64,000 nt of DNA from Rhizoctonia solani (lineage: Eukaryota > Basidiomycota > Agaricomycetes > Cantharellales > Ceratobasidiaceae): assembly GCF_016906535.1 (NCBI RefSeq), contig NC_057379.1, positions 2,102,230-2,166,229 on the forward strand, written 5' to 3'. Positions 11,710 through 23,448 of the stretch are shown here, piece by piece. The notes under the pieces are model-generated. The model was not told where the DNA came from. It saw only the letters and a program-made list of their open reading frames with translations, and searched no databases. Position 1 is the first letter of the stretch. Every line of letters starts with the position of its first letter. The translations under genes were made by a program, and so were the position numbers.

Positions 11710-12545
11710 CCTGGACCTCATGTATTGCCTTTCCGTAAGGAACGGTCCATGTAAAATAGACTTGACTTCTAAAATCATAATTGAAATATTGATTCTATGC
11801 GTGAGACCTAATAAAAACACCTCTTGGGCCATTGAAGTTGTTATATATGTAGTACATCCACGTTGCTCGGTATGGAAGTCAAGGGCGGCTTAGATGGAGT
11901 GGAGGCACAATCTTTGCCTTTCTGGCCGTGAGTTGTGTTGGAGATAGACAAAGGATTTGTGCTAGACATTGCAGCTAAGCATACGTGATAGCCGGTTGGA
12001 GACAGCTACAATAGGGGCGCTTGCTATTTATTGACAATGGCCCCTATCCCATGTCTTAGACAAGAAATAATGATTATTTGACAAATATATGCAATTGCCT
12101 TAAGTCAGCAACATCCCAATAAGGTAAGAGATTGGCGGGATGTTATCTTATCAGCGCAATCAAGTGTCATTTCATAGCTAAATACATCCTTAATAAATAG
12201 CAGGGGGGGTTGATCCCCCCCTGCTAAATAGGTGGTCCAGATATTTAGAACACCCTCCTTCAGCGTCTAGATCTGTATCCAACGCATTTCACAAGGTGGA
12301 TGTACTACATATATATACAACTTCAATGGCACAAGAGGTGTTTGTATTAGGTCCCATGCATAGAATCAATATTTCAATTATGATTTTATAAGTAAAGTCT
12401 ATTTTACATGGACCATTCCTTACAGAAAGGCAATACATGAAGTCCAAGCGCTAGCACAGCCTCCGCCGTGCGGGCCAAGTCCGTCCTGTCCTGACAGAAC
12501 AATTTAGGACAACAAATTTAGAAGAAATCCTTACAGAAATGTACC
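11710..12545. repeat. Larger inverted pair of the same repeat family
   Basis: 11710-11865 on the minus strand corresponds to 12290-12450 on the plus strand (inner ends ACATCCACGTTG and CAAGGTGGATGT). The right copy continues into one arm of the 11514 hairpin at 12451-12545. About 425 bp of unrelated sequence separates the inner ends. The arrangement suggests a foldback element about 1 kb long with a nested hairpin. Confidence 0.65.
12198..12226. repeat. Perfect 12-bp G/C-run hairpin
   Basis: TAGCAGGGGGGG, a 5-nt loop TTGAT, then CCCCCCCTGCTA. It lies inside the interior of the foldback repeat. It could be a fold-back structure or a replication-slippage product; no function is implied. Confidence 0.85.
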
Positions 12546-13529
12546 CATTGGCTGCCTTTCTGTAACAATTTTAGAACGTCCCAGACGTTCTAAAAGTCAG
12601 TTTAGAAATGAGGCCCAGTCCAGATGCAGATCACACCGTGGAACTTGGTGTGGAATGCGCTTGGACGCAGATTTGGATATTGGAGGGGGGGGGGGGTTTT
12701 AAACTTCTAAAATCTTTTTTTAGAGAGGGGGGTATCCCCCTTTTATTTTGTAAAGCACGTATCAAGCTTTAGAATGGAACAAGATCAAGCTGATAAGATA
12801 AGGCCCTGAAGATTTGTAACCAAATTGGGAGTTTGGCGCTTTGCAGTGACTGCATATATTCCAACAGTAATTAATATATTAGAGACAGGGGATAGGGGTG
12901 GCGCAAACAAAAAGCAGCCTCCCCTGTCCTCAGTCCTCTGCGCTCTCCCACCTGTACAAACTTGCTCCCCACTCACCGCTTCAATATGCCTGCTGAGAAC
13001 GCGTGATCCAACCCCAGGCCCTTGCGGAAAGGCAAGGGCCACGCCAATGTGCCTCTTGAGCCCAAGTGTCCTCTTTGTAGTCAAAGCATTTAAGGGAGTT
13101 CATTGTACCAAGTTATTCAATTACATCCTTGAGCTGTTATACAGCCCTTTATATACTTTTGTAGCTTCATATATGACATATGATAACATATGCCTGCATA
13201 CACTGGATAATTGGGGCAGACTTGGTACAGGAGTAAAATTGAATTGAATTCAAATTTTACTTTTAGAACGCAATTTCTATTTGCATGGGCCATGGCTTAC
13301 AGAAAGGCATTTTGGACAGGTCTACTTGTTGGACCAAGCTTGCACAGCCTCCTGTGTGCGGGCCAATTCCAAGCCATCCCAGCAGACCATTTTAGGAGAC
13401 CAATTATTTCTAAAATCCTTACGGAAAGACACCCATTCTATGTCTTTCTAAAGGGGGCCCTATGGCTTGTTATACAATATAATATTATTAAGCACTTGCC
13501 AGTGAATTGCTATACAGATTTTCAAATTG
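12546..13529. other. Intergenic, degenerate repeat copies
   Basis: Includes a 12-nt G run (about 12685-12696), and a diverged copy of the hairpin family at about 13265-13455 (blocks 'catgggccatggcttacagaaagg', 'gcacagcctcc', 'aaaatccttacggaaag'). The overlapping open frames at 12785-13247 on both strands have no recognisable domain and look incidental. Confidence 0.5.
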
Positions 13530-14180
13530 TTACTTTTTTGCGTCAACAGAGTGATTACTAGCTGAGAGTTTTGATGCTTTCAGACGGAACACCTTCCTCT
13601 GTGAGCTTCCACCTCCTGTGACTACTGAGTGCCCAGATGTAGTAGGTGCTGTGGAGCTAGACCCAGGCTGTAATTGCAACAGCTGCTCCAGTGTAGCAGT
13701 AGCTGCTCTTGGCTGCGCACTTCCAGATGGCCTGGGAACAATTGGTGCTTGTCTTGAAGAGCTACCACTGGCAGCTGGATCTGTATGTGTTGGCATGCTG
13801 CTTGGTGGATCCATGGACGGTGCTGTGCGCTTCTTGGGTGGCACCAATATTGGCCCTTGAACAGATAACATGTGTCAACCTTGGCAGAAAATGTGTTTAA
13901 ATGAATCCATACCTGTCGCAGATAAAGGCTGACTTGGCTGTGTTGTTGCCGCAGCCACCAATGACGGGTCAGAAGAAGAGTGATCAAGTCTTGCCTTTTT
14001 TGCATGGAACTTAGTCTTTTGTTGACTACTGGCCACCATTGTCCGGGCACCAATGGCATTTGGTGTAGTGGTAGGTACACCCTGGGATACTTCACAACGT
14101 TAATATTCTCTTTGCACTCCGCAATCAATATCCAAGAAGAACTTACTCAACAACTCATCAGTCTGTTCTGTGCTTCCTGT

Positions 14181-14750
14181 TGTTGTAGACACACTCAATA
14201 CCAGGGAATTTATTCCCATTTTCTCGATTTTAAACGAAGTTAAACGGACGACATTTTCAATCACGTGATCTCGGCGCTTATATCATACGCTAAGCGCCAA
14301 GCCACGTCCCCATCCGCGCTTACTCATCACACGTAGCCACCTCCACCTATGACGTCATCATGACACGTCAGTGACACGTATGCATGAGTAAGGCTGACTG
14401 CGGAGCGGGGTTCTTATTTGAATAGGTTTTGCATATTCTGTAATTGTAATTAGTCACTCTCTGTAATATATAAGGAGGCCAACCGACCATGGTAACACCC
14501 AGGTCAATTACCTCTTGTTGCACTCCACACATTGTACGAGGCCTTACAGCCGGTAACACTCAGGTACACGCCTTAAGCATTGTTCTCACTGTACTTACGT
14601 AGCTCGCCGCTGCCTTATAGCGCGTGGTCACCGTAGTTAGGTAGCTCGTCGTTGTAGGTAGCATCCCCACCGCCTTAGGCGGTTTCTTACTCAGTACATA
14701 TGGCCACAAGCGCCCGCTGCCTCGACGCCCCTTAAAGGACGTCTAGGACA
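14181..14750 (+). mobile_element. Solo LTR (E1/E2 family) with TSD CCTGT
   Basis: Starts TGTTGTAGACAC and ends CTAGGACA (TG...CA). Flanked by CCTGT at 14176-14180 and 14751-14755. It carries a TGACGTCA site, a TCACGTGA site and a TATATAAGG box. Same family as the E1/E2 LTRs but in the opposite orientation. A solo LTR is the usual product of recombination between the two LTRs of a full element. Confidence 0.93.
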
Positions 14751-14867
14751 CCTGTTGATAATGTTGGAAGAGGTTGCATGCTCTGTGTTGTAGGGACTAC
14801 TGTCAGAATACGTTGCTCCTGATCAGCAATGGTCAAACTTTATCTAGGCTGGAGCAACATACAATTG

Positions 14868-15433
14868 TGTTGTAGACACAATCAATACCAGGGAATTTAT
14901 TCCCATTTTCTCAAATTTAAACAAAGACAAACGGACTACATTTTCAATCACGTGATCTCGGCGCTTATATCATACGCTAAGCGCCGAGCCACGTCCCATT
15001 CGCGCTTACTCATCACACGTAGCACCCCACCTATGACGTCATCATGACACGTCAGTGACACGTATGCATGAGTAGGCTGACTGCGGAGCGGGGTTCTTAT
15101 GGTTATGGTATTGCATATGATTGTATTGTAATTAGATAGTTCTGTAATATATAAGGAGGCCAACCAACCATGGTAACACCCAGGTTGATTACTCTTGTCG
15201 CATCCCATCACTGTATGAGGACCTTAGGTCCAGTAACTACTTAGCTTACTAGTTCTACATTGCCTAAGCAACTTCTACACTGTACTTAGATAGTTGTTGT
15301 CACCCTTACAGGCCTTGTCACGTAGTATAGTTGGCCGTTGTTGAGGTAGCTTGCTCACCGCCTTACGCGGTTTTACTTAGACAAACCGGCCGCAAGCGCC
15401 CACCTCCTCGACGTCCTTACAGATTCTAGGACA
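14868..15433 (+). mobile_element. Solo LTR (E1/E2 family) with TSD AATTG
   Basis: Same structure and orientation as the solo LTR about 117 bp upstream, with its own target duplication AATTG (14863-14867 and 15434-15438). The distinct TSDs show two independent insertions. Both fall in the 3' part of the SNF2 pseudogene. Confidence 0.93.
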
Positions 15434-18400
15434 AATTGCTTGAGGGAGCACCAGAACCTGTGATCCCAGTGCCTTGGTAGGGCTAGCTTTGAACAGCATT
15501 TGCATCTTGAGAGCATTGTTCATTTTGGCTTTTTCTCTTGTGTGGCCCAGCTTTGGAAGTGGATGGTTTTGTACCCTTTGTTGAAGGGACTGCAGGGATC
15601 TCCTCCAAGTCAAGCTCATCGTGATCATTGGAGTGTGGTGAGCAATTTCCGAGTACACAGTTGCAAGGTTCTTTGCAAGCTCAGGAAATGGTTAGAGAGC
15701 TGTGCCTTACTATCTGCGTAAACATTCAGGGCCAGATCAATTCCCTCTGGCGCCATGATGTTGTATACAGCTACATCTTGCAGCTGCCCAGGGCAATCAA
15801 CGCAACCCGTGGTTTGGTCAAGCTCAAGCCCAGACCAAACACTGCTCTGCAGATGGGAAAATCTGTTAGACAAACTGAGTGATGCAAACATTGAGCCATA
15901 CATACTACAATGATCACAACTGAGGCTTCCACCAAGTTGAGACCAGCTGAGCCTACATTGCTGATGATCATGATTTGGCATGATGGGTCATTGGCAAACT
16001 TCTCAACAGACCGTTGACGCTTGGTGGTAGCCATAGAGCTGTTGTACGTCACATAGTCTTTTTCTTTGAGAGTGAGCATCTGATATAATTTTCAGTCATC
16101 AAACGTGAAGCTACAAATAACTTGCAAGAAATAAGAGCACTGACCTTTGCAATGAGTGCTTGGTGCTGCTGAAATTTGACGTATATGAGAAACTTCCGCG
16201 GCTTCTTGCTGGGCAAAGGTTCTTGCACAAGCCTTGCTTTATCTAGTGTACCATCCTCAAGCAATGCAACGGGTTTGGGGTTGCCAATCCAGAACCACTC
16301 AATCAATCCCATGACACATTGCATCCTTGTGGACATCTTCTGGGGCGGATTCTCCACTGTCCAGTCGTCGGTGACTTTGTTTGTCAAGGTACCATGATCA
16401 AGCTCCTGAGCCTGCTCTTCCAGCCGTAGCGCTCCCAGCTTAGCCAGCATACCAGCAAACTTCTGTTCTATCAGGAAGTTCTGATTTGAGATTTGTAAGT
16501 ATTGGTGTAATCAGCTTATATGGGAAAGCAAATTTGACTCACATGCCACCTGACATTCTTGCAATTGCTCCGTTCCACCTCCCCCTGTGCCTGAGACCCA
16601 TTCCATGCATTCTCATCTACATCCTCATCCTCATTGTCACCCACATTGTCCTGCGCTTGCTTTCTTTTTTGTCTCTTGGCAGCCTTAGCCTTTTGCGCCA
16701 GTTTTGTTCTGTTATAAATCATCAACAAAGTCAGTTGTTGTGTGATAGAATACGGAGACAGGAGATTATATCTGAGAGAAAGGCAAAAAAGGGCAAGACA
16801 TACTTTTTGCTCTTCTGCTGTGTGTGCTCTTGATTGATGACCCGTTGCATTTCCTTCTCTTCTTCATTCATGGGTGCCCAAGCAATGAACTTCTGTACAA
16901 ACGGGAGATCCAAGATTTGTCTGCCCAAATAGTCTAAGGACTCATTTGTGCGACAAATCATGATGGGGAGAAGAAGCAAGCGCAACATGTTTAGTGGCTG
17001 CTTTGAGACATGAATCATATGGAGGATGCTCCGCTGGTCCTCAGCCTGGTACTTGCTTTCCAGTTCTTCCTTGATCTTAGCAGCGCGGGGGTTGTACAAG
17101 GGAATTTTGCCAAGTAAAAGTGCCGCTTGAAGCTCCCTTTCTACTGTGGCTTGAATTACCGCTGTGCTTGTAAGCCTCCAACTTTCATTACCAGTTGACA
17201 GCATTTCCTGCATCTTGTTCCAGACCTGAACTCCTTGCTCACCAAGCAATGGCAGGTAGCGCAGGTTCCGTCCAAGAGCAAGCAGGCACTAGTACGCACA
17301 GGCGTAACGTAATGTCAATGATGCGCTGGTGTATAACATAGTCAAATGACTTACTTTGAGCAACGTAAACAATGGTGTGGCGGTTGCTCCAATCACCAAG
17401 GACAAGGACTGAGTAATGAGCTGAACCCCTTGTTGAGTGTGACTGCTGTTTTGGAGATTGTGTATCTTGTCCACAGCTGCCACCCAAAGCGCATTCCAAA
17501 GAGTGAGCCTGCATTGCTGATCCCTGCCTTGAAAGCAGGTGTCTTGCCCTTAGCTTCATACTCCCTTGCATCTTTACCCTTGAATGCAGGAGGGAGCTGT
17601 AAGCACCGTTTTGCTTCCTTTGCAATAGCCTGATAAGGTCACCAAATTTATTTAATAGTTCTACCAGCATAGTCAATGAATGTACACTTACCAATAGGTC
17701 TGCAATGATAACCACTCGCCCTGCATGCTCCAAGTCTTGTCCAGCTGCAGCGCAGTATGGACCTGTTGGGTCACTGCAGAAGCTCTCAAGGGTGCCGCTC
17801 TCAACTGAGTACCGGACAGGAACAAAACTACCAAGCTGGGTAAACTTCTTCCATTGCTCCATCCATTGATTGCCAAGTGTCCGCGGAGTAATGACAATTG
17901 ATGGCAAATTTGGTATGGTCTTTTGGCCTGCAAAGTATGGCGAGCTTTGCTCTACAGGTCACAGAGTCAGAGTCAACCAAACAGCACATCAGCCACACAA
18001 ACGCCACTCACCTTGGATAAACATGGGTGTTGCAAGACGCTCTTTGGCTGGCAGTTCCTGTTGCTTATAGTAATGTTGGATCATGCTAATGACCCCAATG
18101 ATTTGCACCGTCTTTCCAAGTCCAACATTGTTGCACAGTAAAGTTGGTTGGGCGCAATTGCCCACTCTCTGTGTGAAAGCGCCTTCCAAGATTCTGAGAG
18201 TGCCTACCACTTGATGCCAAAACGGCACCGCACAAGTTTTGGCCAGTGGAGCCATGTCTTTGGCGCTTTCACCAGTGCCAGGCTCTGCAAACGGGAACTG
18301 ATCCCACCTGGCAGTCCTATCTGGGCCCACAGAGCCTCCGTGGACAAGGACTTGAGATGCAATACCCCAATATCCTTGCACCCATCCACCAAACTGTGGA

Positions 18401-19735
18401 GACCAGAGACACCAACTGTAGGGATAGGAAGCTTGGACTTGTCAAGACAGCCAACTCCATAGCAGTACTCCTCAACATAGTAAGCATAGGCAGCCTGCAT
18501 TTCTTCTTTGCTTGGACCATCTTGAGTTGACTTGCTTTTAGATTTTGACGCCGCTGGTTCAAGAGTTCCTATAAGCAAATAACTTAAACACAAGCTGGTT
18601 GGTACTCACTCAGATCATCCTCAAGACTTCCAAACCCAAGACTTGACCATAACTGCTTCAGTGTACGTTCCCTGGACAGGAAGTGAAGCTCATCAACCTC
18701 CTTTGTCCCTATTGCTATCTTCTGCCAATCAGTCAAAGCCCTTGTTGCGTCACACAATGCCTTGGGGGATCTGAGCCTTTGAGCATCTATTATAACAATC
18801 CATTAGCTTGGCGTTTTTTGTGAAGCTTGGCTTGCTTACCTTCCAGTTTGCTGTCGACCTTTTGCATTCTAGCACATGATGTGGTTACCTTACGCTTTAA
18901 GCTCCGCGCAAGGTTCTCATACTTGCGCTGTGCAAAGCAACAAATTGTAGGGATCAGCTCTGGGACAACAGTCCCACGACTGCTGACCCCTGCATTGCCA
19001 AATAGGGCTCAAGCCAAAGCTGCTTGCACATCTTGTTCTTCCAGCCTTGCATGGGTGTCAGCTATAGGCACCTGATGCTCAAGAACACGCTTGGTAGCTG
19101 GACGTTCCTGCGTGTATGATTGTGGTCAAATACTGAGACGTACTTGGTCATGTAAAACTCACCCTGTTTAAGCTTCTGTCATCCTTCCAGAGATCGGCAG
19201 GAGTAGCCCCAATCTTTCCCAAAGTCTCCTCCACTTGATTCATGACGCCGCCCTTCCTGTTGATTGCAGCCAATACCAGGTTGCAATACGCAGCATACCC
19301 ATAAGGGTCCGGGCCACCTTTCTTGCCTTGAGTAGTGGACTTGATTGTCTTGCAGATTGGTATCTTCCTCACATAATCCGCCTTCCAGGTATCCCAGAAA
19401 TATTGCAGGAAGCATTCTGCAGCCTGACGCTCATGGAGCCCAAGTGCCTTCCAGCAATTTTTGGTGATTGAGGCAATTGAAGACTTGGGCATGGTGAGGC
19501 CCAGTTCCTTGCTTGAATCCAACTGTGGGTCACTGTTGCCAACTACATCAATCTCAGCATCGTAATAGTCCTCACTACCCTTTAGAGGAAACAGCCCAAA
19601 AAGCTCCCTCCACACGTTGCTTGTCCAGGGAGGGCAGGTTAACGGGTGTGACTTGTTCATAGCAGCAGCTTTGAACAGGTAGAGAACGGAGTGGGCAACG
19701 GGAGTCAAAGGCATGGTGAGGATCTAAGTGTGATG

Positions 19736-19790
19736 AGTTAGGTTAGGTTAGGTAGGTTAGGTTGGTTAGGTTAGTTAGGTAGCTCAAGTA
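19736..19790. repeat. Imperfect (TTAGG)n microsatellite
   Basis: TTAGG/TAGG units lie 22-76 bp upstream of the SNF2 ATG. The same unit recurs as a perfect array at the right window edge. Confidence 0.8.
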
Positions 19791-19967
19791 GTAGCTGGGA
19801 CTGCAAAGATCACATTTGGGGGTATTGCTACCTGCAAGCATTGGTTCTTTTGTATCATGGCCTCCAGGATTACAATCACATGTCTCATGGCAATCATAAG
19901 AAAGTGCTACCTTGTCTCAGACTTTGTCTGCTGGATCCTCAAAGCTCCGCTGTCATGCCAAGCCAAT
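19791..19967. other. Promoter side of the SNF2 pseudogene up to E1
   Basis: About 180 bp of unique sequence that, before E1 inserted, continued at 32853. Together the two pieces formed the intergenic region between the divergent SNF2 and D genes. I see no defined motif. Confidence 0.45.
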
Positions 19968-20557
19968 TGTCCTAGACGTCTGTAAGGACGTTGAGGAGGA
20001 GGGCGCTTGCGGCCGGGTGTATCTAAGTAAAAACCGCTTAAGGCGGTGGCAAGCTATCCTACGACAACAACCAGCTATACTACAATGACCAAGGCCGTAC
20101 GGGCAATGGCAAGCTATGTAAGTACAACGCAGAAGCCGCTTAAGGCGGTGTAGACTGAGTGACTAAGTGGGGTTGCTGGGCTGTAAGGCCCTTGTACAGT
20201 ATGGGATGCGACAAGAGGTAATTGACCTGGGTGTTACCATGGTTGGTTGGCCTCCTTATATATTACAGAGGTGAACTATTTACAAATACATTATATGCAA
20301 TACTATAACCAATAAGAACCCCGCTCCGCAGTCGGCCTTACTCATGCATACGTGTCACTGACGTGTCATAGTGATGTCACCAGGTGGAGATGGCTACGTG
20401 TGCTGAGTGCTGAGGTAAGCGCGGAAGGGGACGTGGCTCGGCGCTTAGCGTATGATATAAGCGCCGAAGTCACGTGATCAAAAATGTTGTCCGTTTGCCT
20501 TCGTTTAAAATCGAGAAAATGGGAATAAATTCCCTGGTATCGAGTGTGTCTACAACA
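19968..20557 (-). repeat. E1 3' LTR
   Basis: 590 bp, TGTTGTAGACAC...CTAGGACA on the coding strand. The PPT (AGGGGGGGCAG) directly precedes it. The pol stop TAG (20550-20552) lies inside the LTR. Confidence 0.95.
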
Positions 20558-22864
20558 CTGCCCCCCCTCTAAGGGCCTTGGCAGCGCCAAGGGCCTTTTT
20601 TCTCATTTCTTCTTCATATTTTCTCAAAATTTTCCCCGCATTTTTGAGGTTTTCCCGGGGCTCCCACGTGTTCTCTTCTGGTCCGTAGCCCTTCCATTTG
20701 ACTCTGAAGAACCATTCTCCGTTCCTTTCCTCCATGTCTGTTATCCCCTCTACTTTGTATTCTTCTTCCCCGTCCACGGTGACTGGAGGGGGACGACTTT
20801 CAAAGGTACGCTTCTTATCCCTCTTGACCTTGGATAAGAGTCCCACATAGAAGACGTTGTGGATCCGCATGGTTGGGGGAAGTTCCAAGCGGTAAGCTTG
20901 GTCGGAGATTTTTTCAATAACCTTAAAGGGTCCCAGACGTTGTTCCGTTAGTTTGGGACTTAGTGTTTTAAGGTTAATATTCTTGGCGTCCAACCAGGCT
21001 TCTTTGCCAATTTCGAATTCAATTGGGCTTCCATCTTCTCCGGCTGTCATTCGTTGCTTAGATTGCCGGAGGGCGGCTTCCACCTCCTTCCATTGAACTT
21101 CCATTGTTTGGGCAAGATCATCTGCTTCCGGGACGTCTGTAGGTACGTTGGATGGGGTTAAGGTAGGTTCCCATCCATACAGCGCTTTGAAGGGGGTTTT
21201 ACCCGTGCTACTGTGTACGGCATTGTTGTATGCGAACTCCGCCATAGGGAGCCATTTAGTCCAGTCCCGTTGATTGACCCCTGAATAAGCCCTGAGGAAG
21301 TGTTTGATAGAAGGGTTGACTCGTTCTGTTTGTCCGTTGCTCTGGGGGTGATATGCCGATGAGAAGTGTGGGTCAATGCCAAGGCGTTTGTACAGGGCCC
21401 GCAGGAATTTATTGTTGAAGACCCTCCCTCTATCGGATATAGTTTTCTCCGGCATGCCGTGGCGTTTCCATATGTGTTCCAGGAACAACTCCGCTAGCTC
21501 AGGTGCCTTTAGCTTCTTGGAGCATTTGACAAAAACCCCATACTTGGTGAAGCTGTCTACTATGACCAGGATTGAGTTGTGGTTTCCGTCCTTTGGTAAG
21601 TCCACGATCATGTTGTAAGAAACGTGTTGCCAGGGTCTAGTCGGGAGTTCTAGGGGCTGAGGTGGGATAGACGCATACTTGGGCTTCCTAATTTGTTGAC
21701 ATGTTTCACAGGAGTCCACGTGCCAATAAGTGTCTGCACGGATGCCAGGCCAGTAGTAGTTGCGCGAGACCAATTCCAAGGTTTGTTGTCTACCAGGATG
21801 TCCAGCTAAGGGGCTATTGTGGAATATCCGTAGTAAGTCCGTCCTTAGGGTGCCTACATCTGGTACTACAATTTGTCCTTGGTAGAATAACAACCTGGCT
21901 TCCATTTCATAATCCTTGAATGCCCGTTTGATGGAAGGTGGTGCCTTTGATTCATTTTGGAGGAATTGGAGGATTTCTTCCAAGGACTTGTCTTGGTCTA
22001 GGGATCGCTTGATCTGGCGTTGTAATTCCTTTTCTGGCAAGACTAGCGCAACGTTGGCAAAGACAGGATCTGGGAGCATGGTTTGGTTGGTTGGAGGGAT
22101 GTTGGCGTGATCTGGGCGGCGTGAAAGTGCATCCGGTTTCCCTGATTGTTTCCCGGGGCAATAGACGATCTGGAAGTTGTATCCGGCTAGTAGAAGGTGC
22201 CATTGTGTGTGGCGACGGTTGAAGGTTCTTGACTCCTTCCAGTACTCCAGATTGCGGTGATCGGTAAACACGGTGATTGGGTGTGCAGTTCCTTCCAGGA
22301 ATATACGCCAGTGTTCAAAGGATCGTATGATAGCCAATAGTTCCTTGTTGTGGGTATCATAGTTTTGTTCCGCTCCCTTGAACGATTCTGACAGGAATCC
22401 TAAGGGGTGTAACCGTCTGTCTTCCTGGCGTTGGCTGAGTATAGACCCTAAGGCCGCACCTGAGGCGTCTGTTTCCAGGAAATAAGGTTTTGCAGGGTTG
22501 GCGTGGCATAGGACTGGGGCATTGGTAATAGCATCCTTTAACCCCTGGAAAGCTTCTTGTTCTTTAGGACCCCAATTCCAAGCCGTATCTTTCTTGACCA
22601 GGTTGTGTAGCGGTCTGGCCATGTGGCTAAAGTTGGCAACGAATTGGCGGAGGAAGTTGGCAAATCCAAGGAAGGATTGTACCTCTTTAACCTTGGTGGG
22701 CGTAGGCCATTCTTGAACTGCCTGGATTTTGAGTTTATCCAGACTAAAGCCTTTGTCCAAGACAATTATCCCAAGGTATTCCACTGATGTGACGTGGAAG
22801 GTACACTTTGACGCTTTGCAAAACAACTGGTTATCCATTAGCCTTTTCAGAACCTTGTGGACAT
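20550..22864 (-). pseudogene. E1 pol, 3' part: RT end, RNase H, integrase, chromodomain
   Basis: An open frame of about 760 codons continuing the RT broken by E2 (it resumes at DNQLFCKASKCTFH). RNase H: LETDASGAALGSIL. Integrase HHCC: HNSPLAGHPG...C-x2-C. The integrase core has DSFTKY, SDRGRVFNNKF and YHPQSNGQTERVN. Where sibling E2 reads SYDMIVDLP, E1 reads SYNMIVDLP: the first catalytic aspartate is asparagine (codon 21612-21614), a CpG-to-CpA type change. The chromodomain reads ITDMEERNGEWFFRVKWKGY...ENTWEP. The frame runs through the polypurine tract, which encodes Gly-Gly, and ends within the LTR. Confidence 0.93.
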
Positions 22865-23448
22865 TGTCCTAGACGTCTGTAAGGACGTCGAGGAGGAAGG
22901 CGCTTGCGGCCGGATGTATCTAAGTAGAAGACCGCGTAAGGCGGCAGCAAGCTATCCTACGGCGACGACCAGTTATACTACGATGACCAAGGCCGTAAGG
23001 GCGATGGCCAGCTATGTAACTACAGCAAGAAAGCCGCTTAAGGCGGTGTGGACTAAGTAGCTAAGTGGGTTACTGGGCTTAAGGCCCTTGTACAGTAATG
23101 GGGATGCGACAAGAGGTAATCGACCTGGGTGTTACCATGGTCGGTTGGCCTCCTTATATATTCTACAGAGTGACTAATTACAAATACATCATATCAAATA
23201 TCTAATCCAATAAGAACCCCGCTCCGCAGTCAGCCTTACTCATGCATACGTGTCACTGACGTGTCATAGTGATGTCATCAGGTGGAGGTGGCTACGTATG
23301 CTGAGGTAAGCGCGGAAGGGGACGTGGCTCGGCGCTTAGCGTATGATATAAGCGCCGAGGTCACGTGATCGAAAATGTTGTCCGTTTGCTTTTGTTTAAA
23401 TTCGAGAAAATGGGAATAAATTCCCTGGTATCAAGTGTGTCTACGACA
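22865..23448 (-). repeat. E2 3' LTR
   Basis: 584 bp. The coding-strand start is TGTCGTAG, where the 5' LTR has TGTTGTAG. Preceded by the PPT AGGGGGGGCAG. Confidence 0.95.

Larger units (their letters stand above)
13530..19714 (-). pseudogene. SNF2-family ATPase/helicase-like gene, decayed and LTR-interrupted
   Basis: SNF2 proteins are DNA-dependent ATPases with two RecA-like lobes. Exon 1 runs 19714-19163 (ATG chosen as first in frame), exon 2 19107-18841, exon 3 from 18787, then many short exons. Motif I is GLGKTVQI (18109-18123). Motif II reads DKIH instead of DEIH/DEAH (17460-17471). Motif III is GATATP. Lobe 2 shows KFLIYVKFQQ, motif V SNVGSAGLNLVEAS (about 15924-15970) and motif VI QTTGCVDCPGQ, where the family has GR..R.GQ. 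Both motif VI arginines have become cysteine (codons at 15793-15795 and 15802-15804). There is a TGA at 19009-19011 and a frame switch around 18290-18380. The 3' part, a Ser/Pro/Gln-rich tail to 13530, is split by two solo LTRs. ATPase activity is very unlikely. Divergent from gene D. Confidence 0.8.

Noticed and set aside
12785..13247. Overlapping 99- and 140-codon frames on both strands
   Set aside because: No domain, no splice or promoter context, and the region is made of degenerate repeats.
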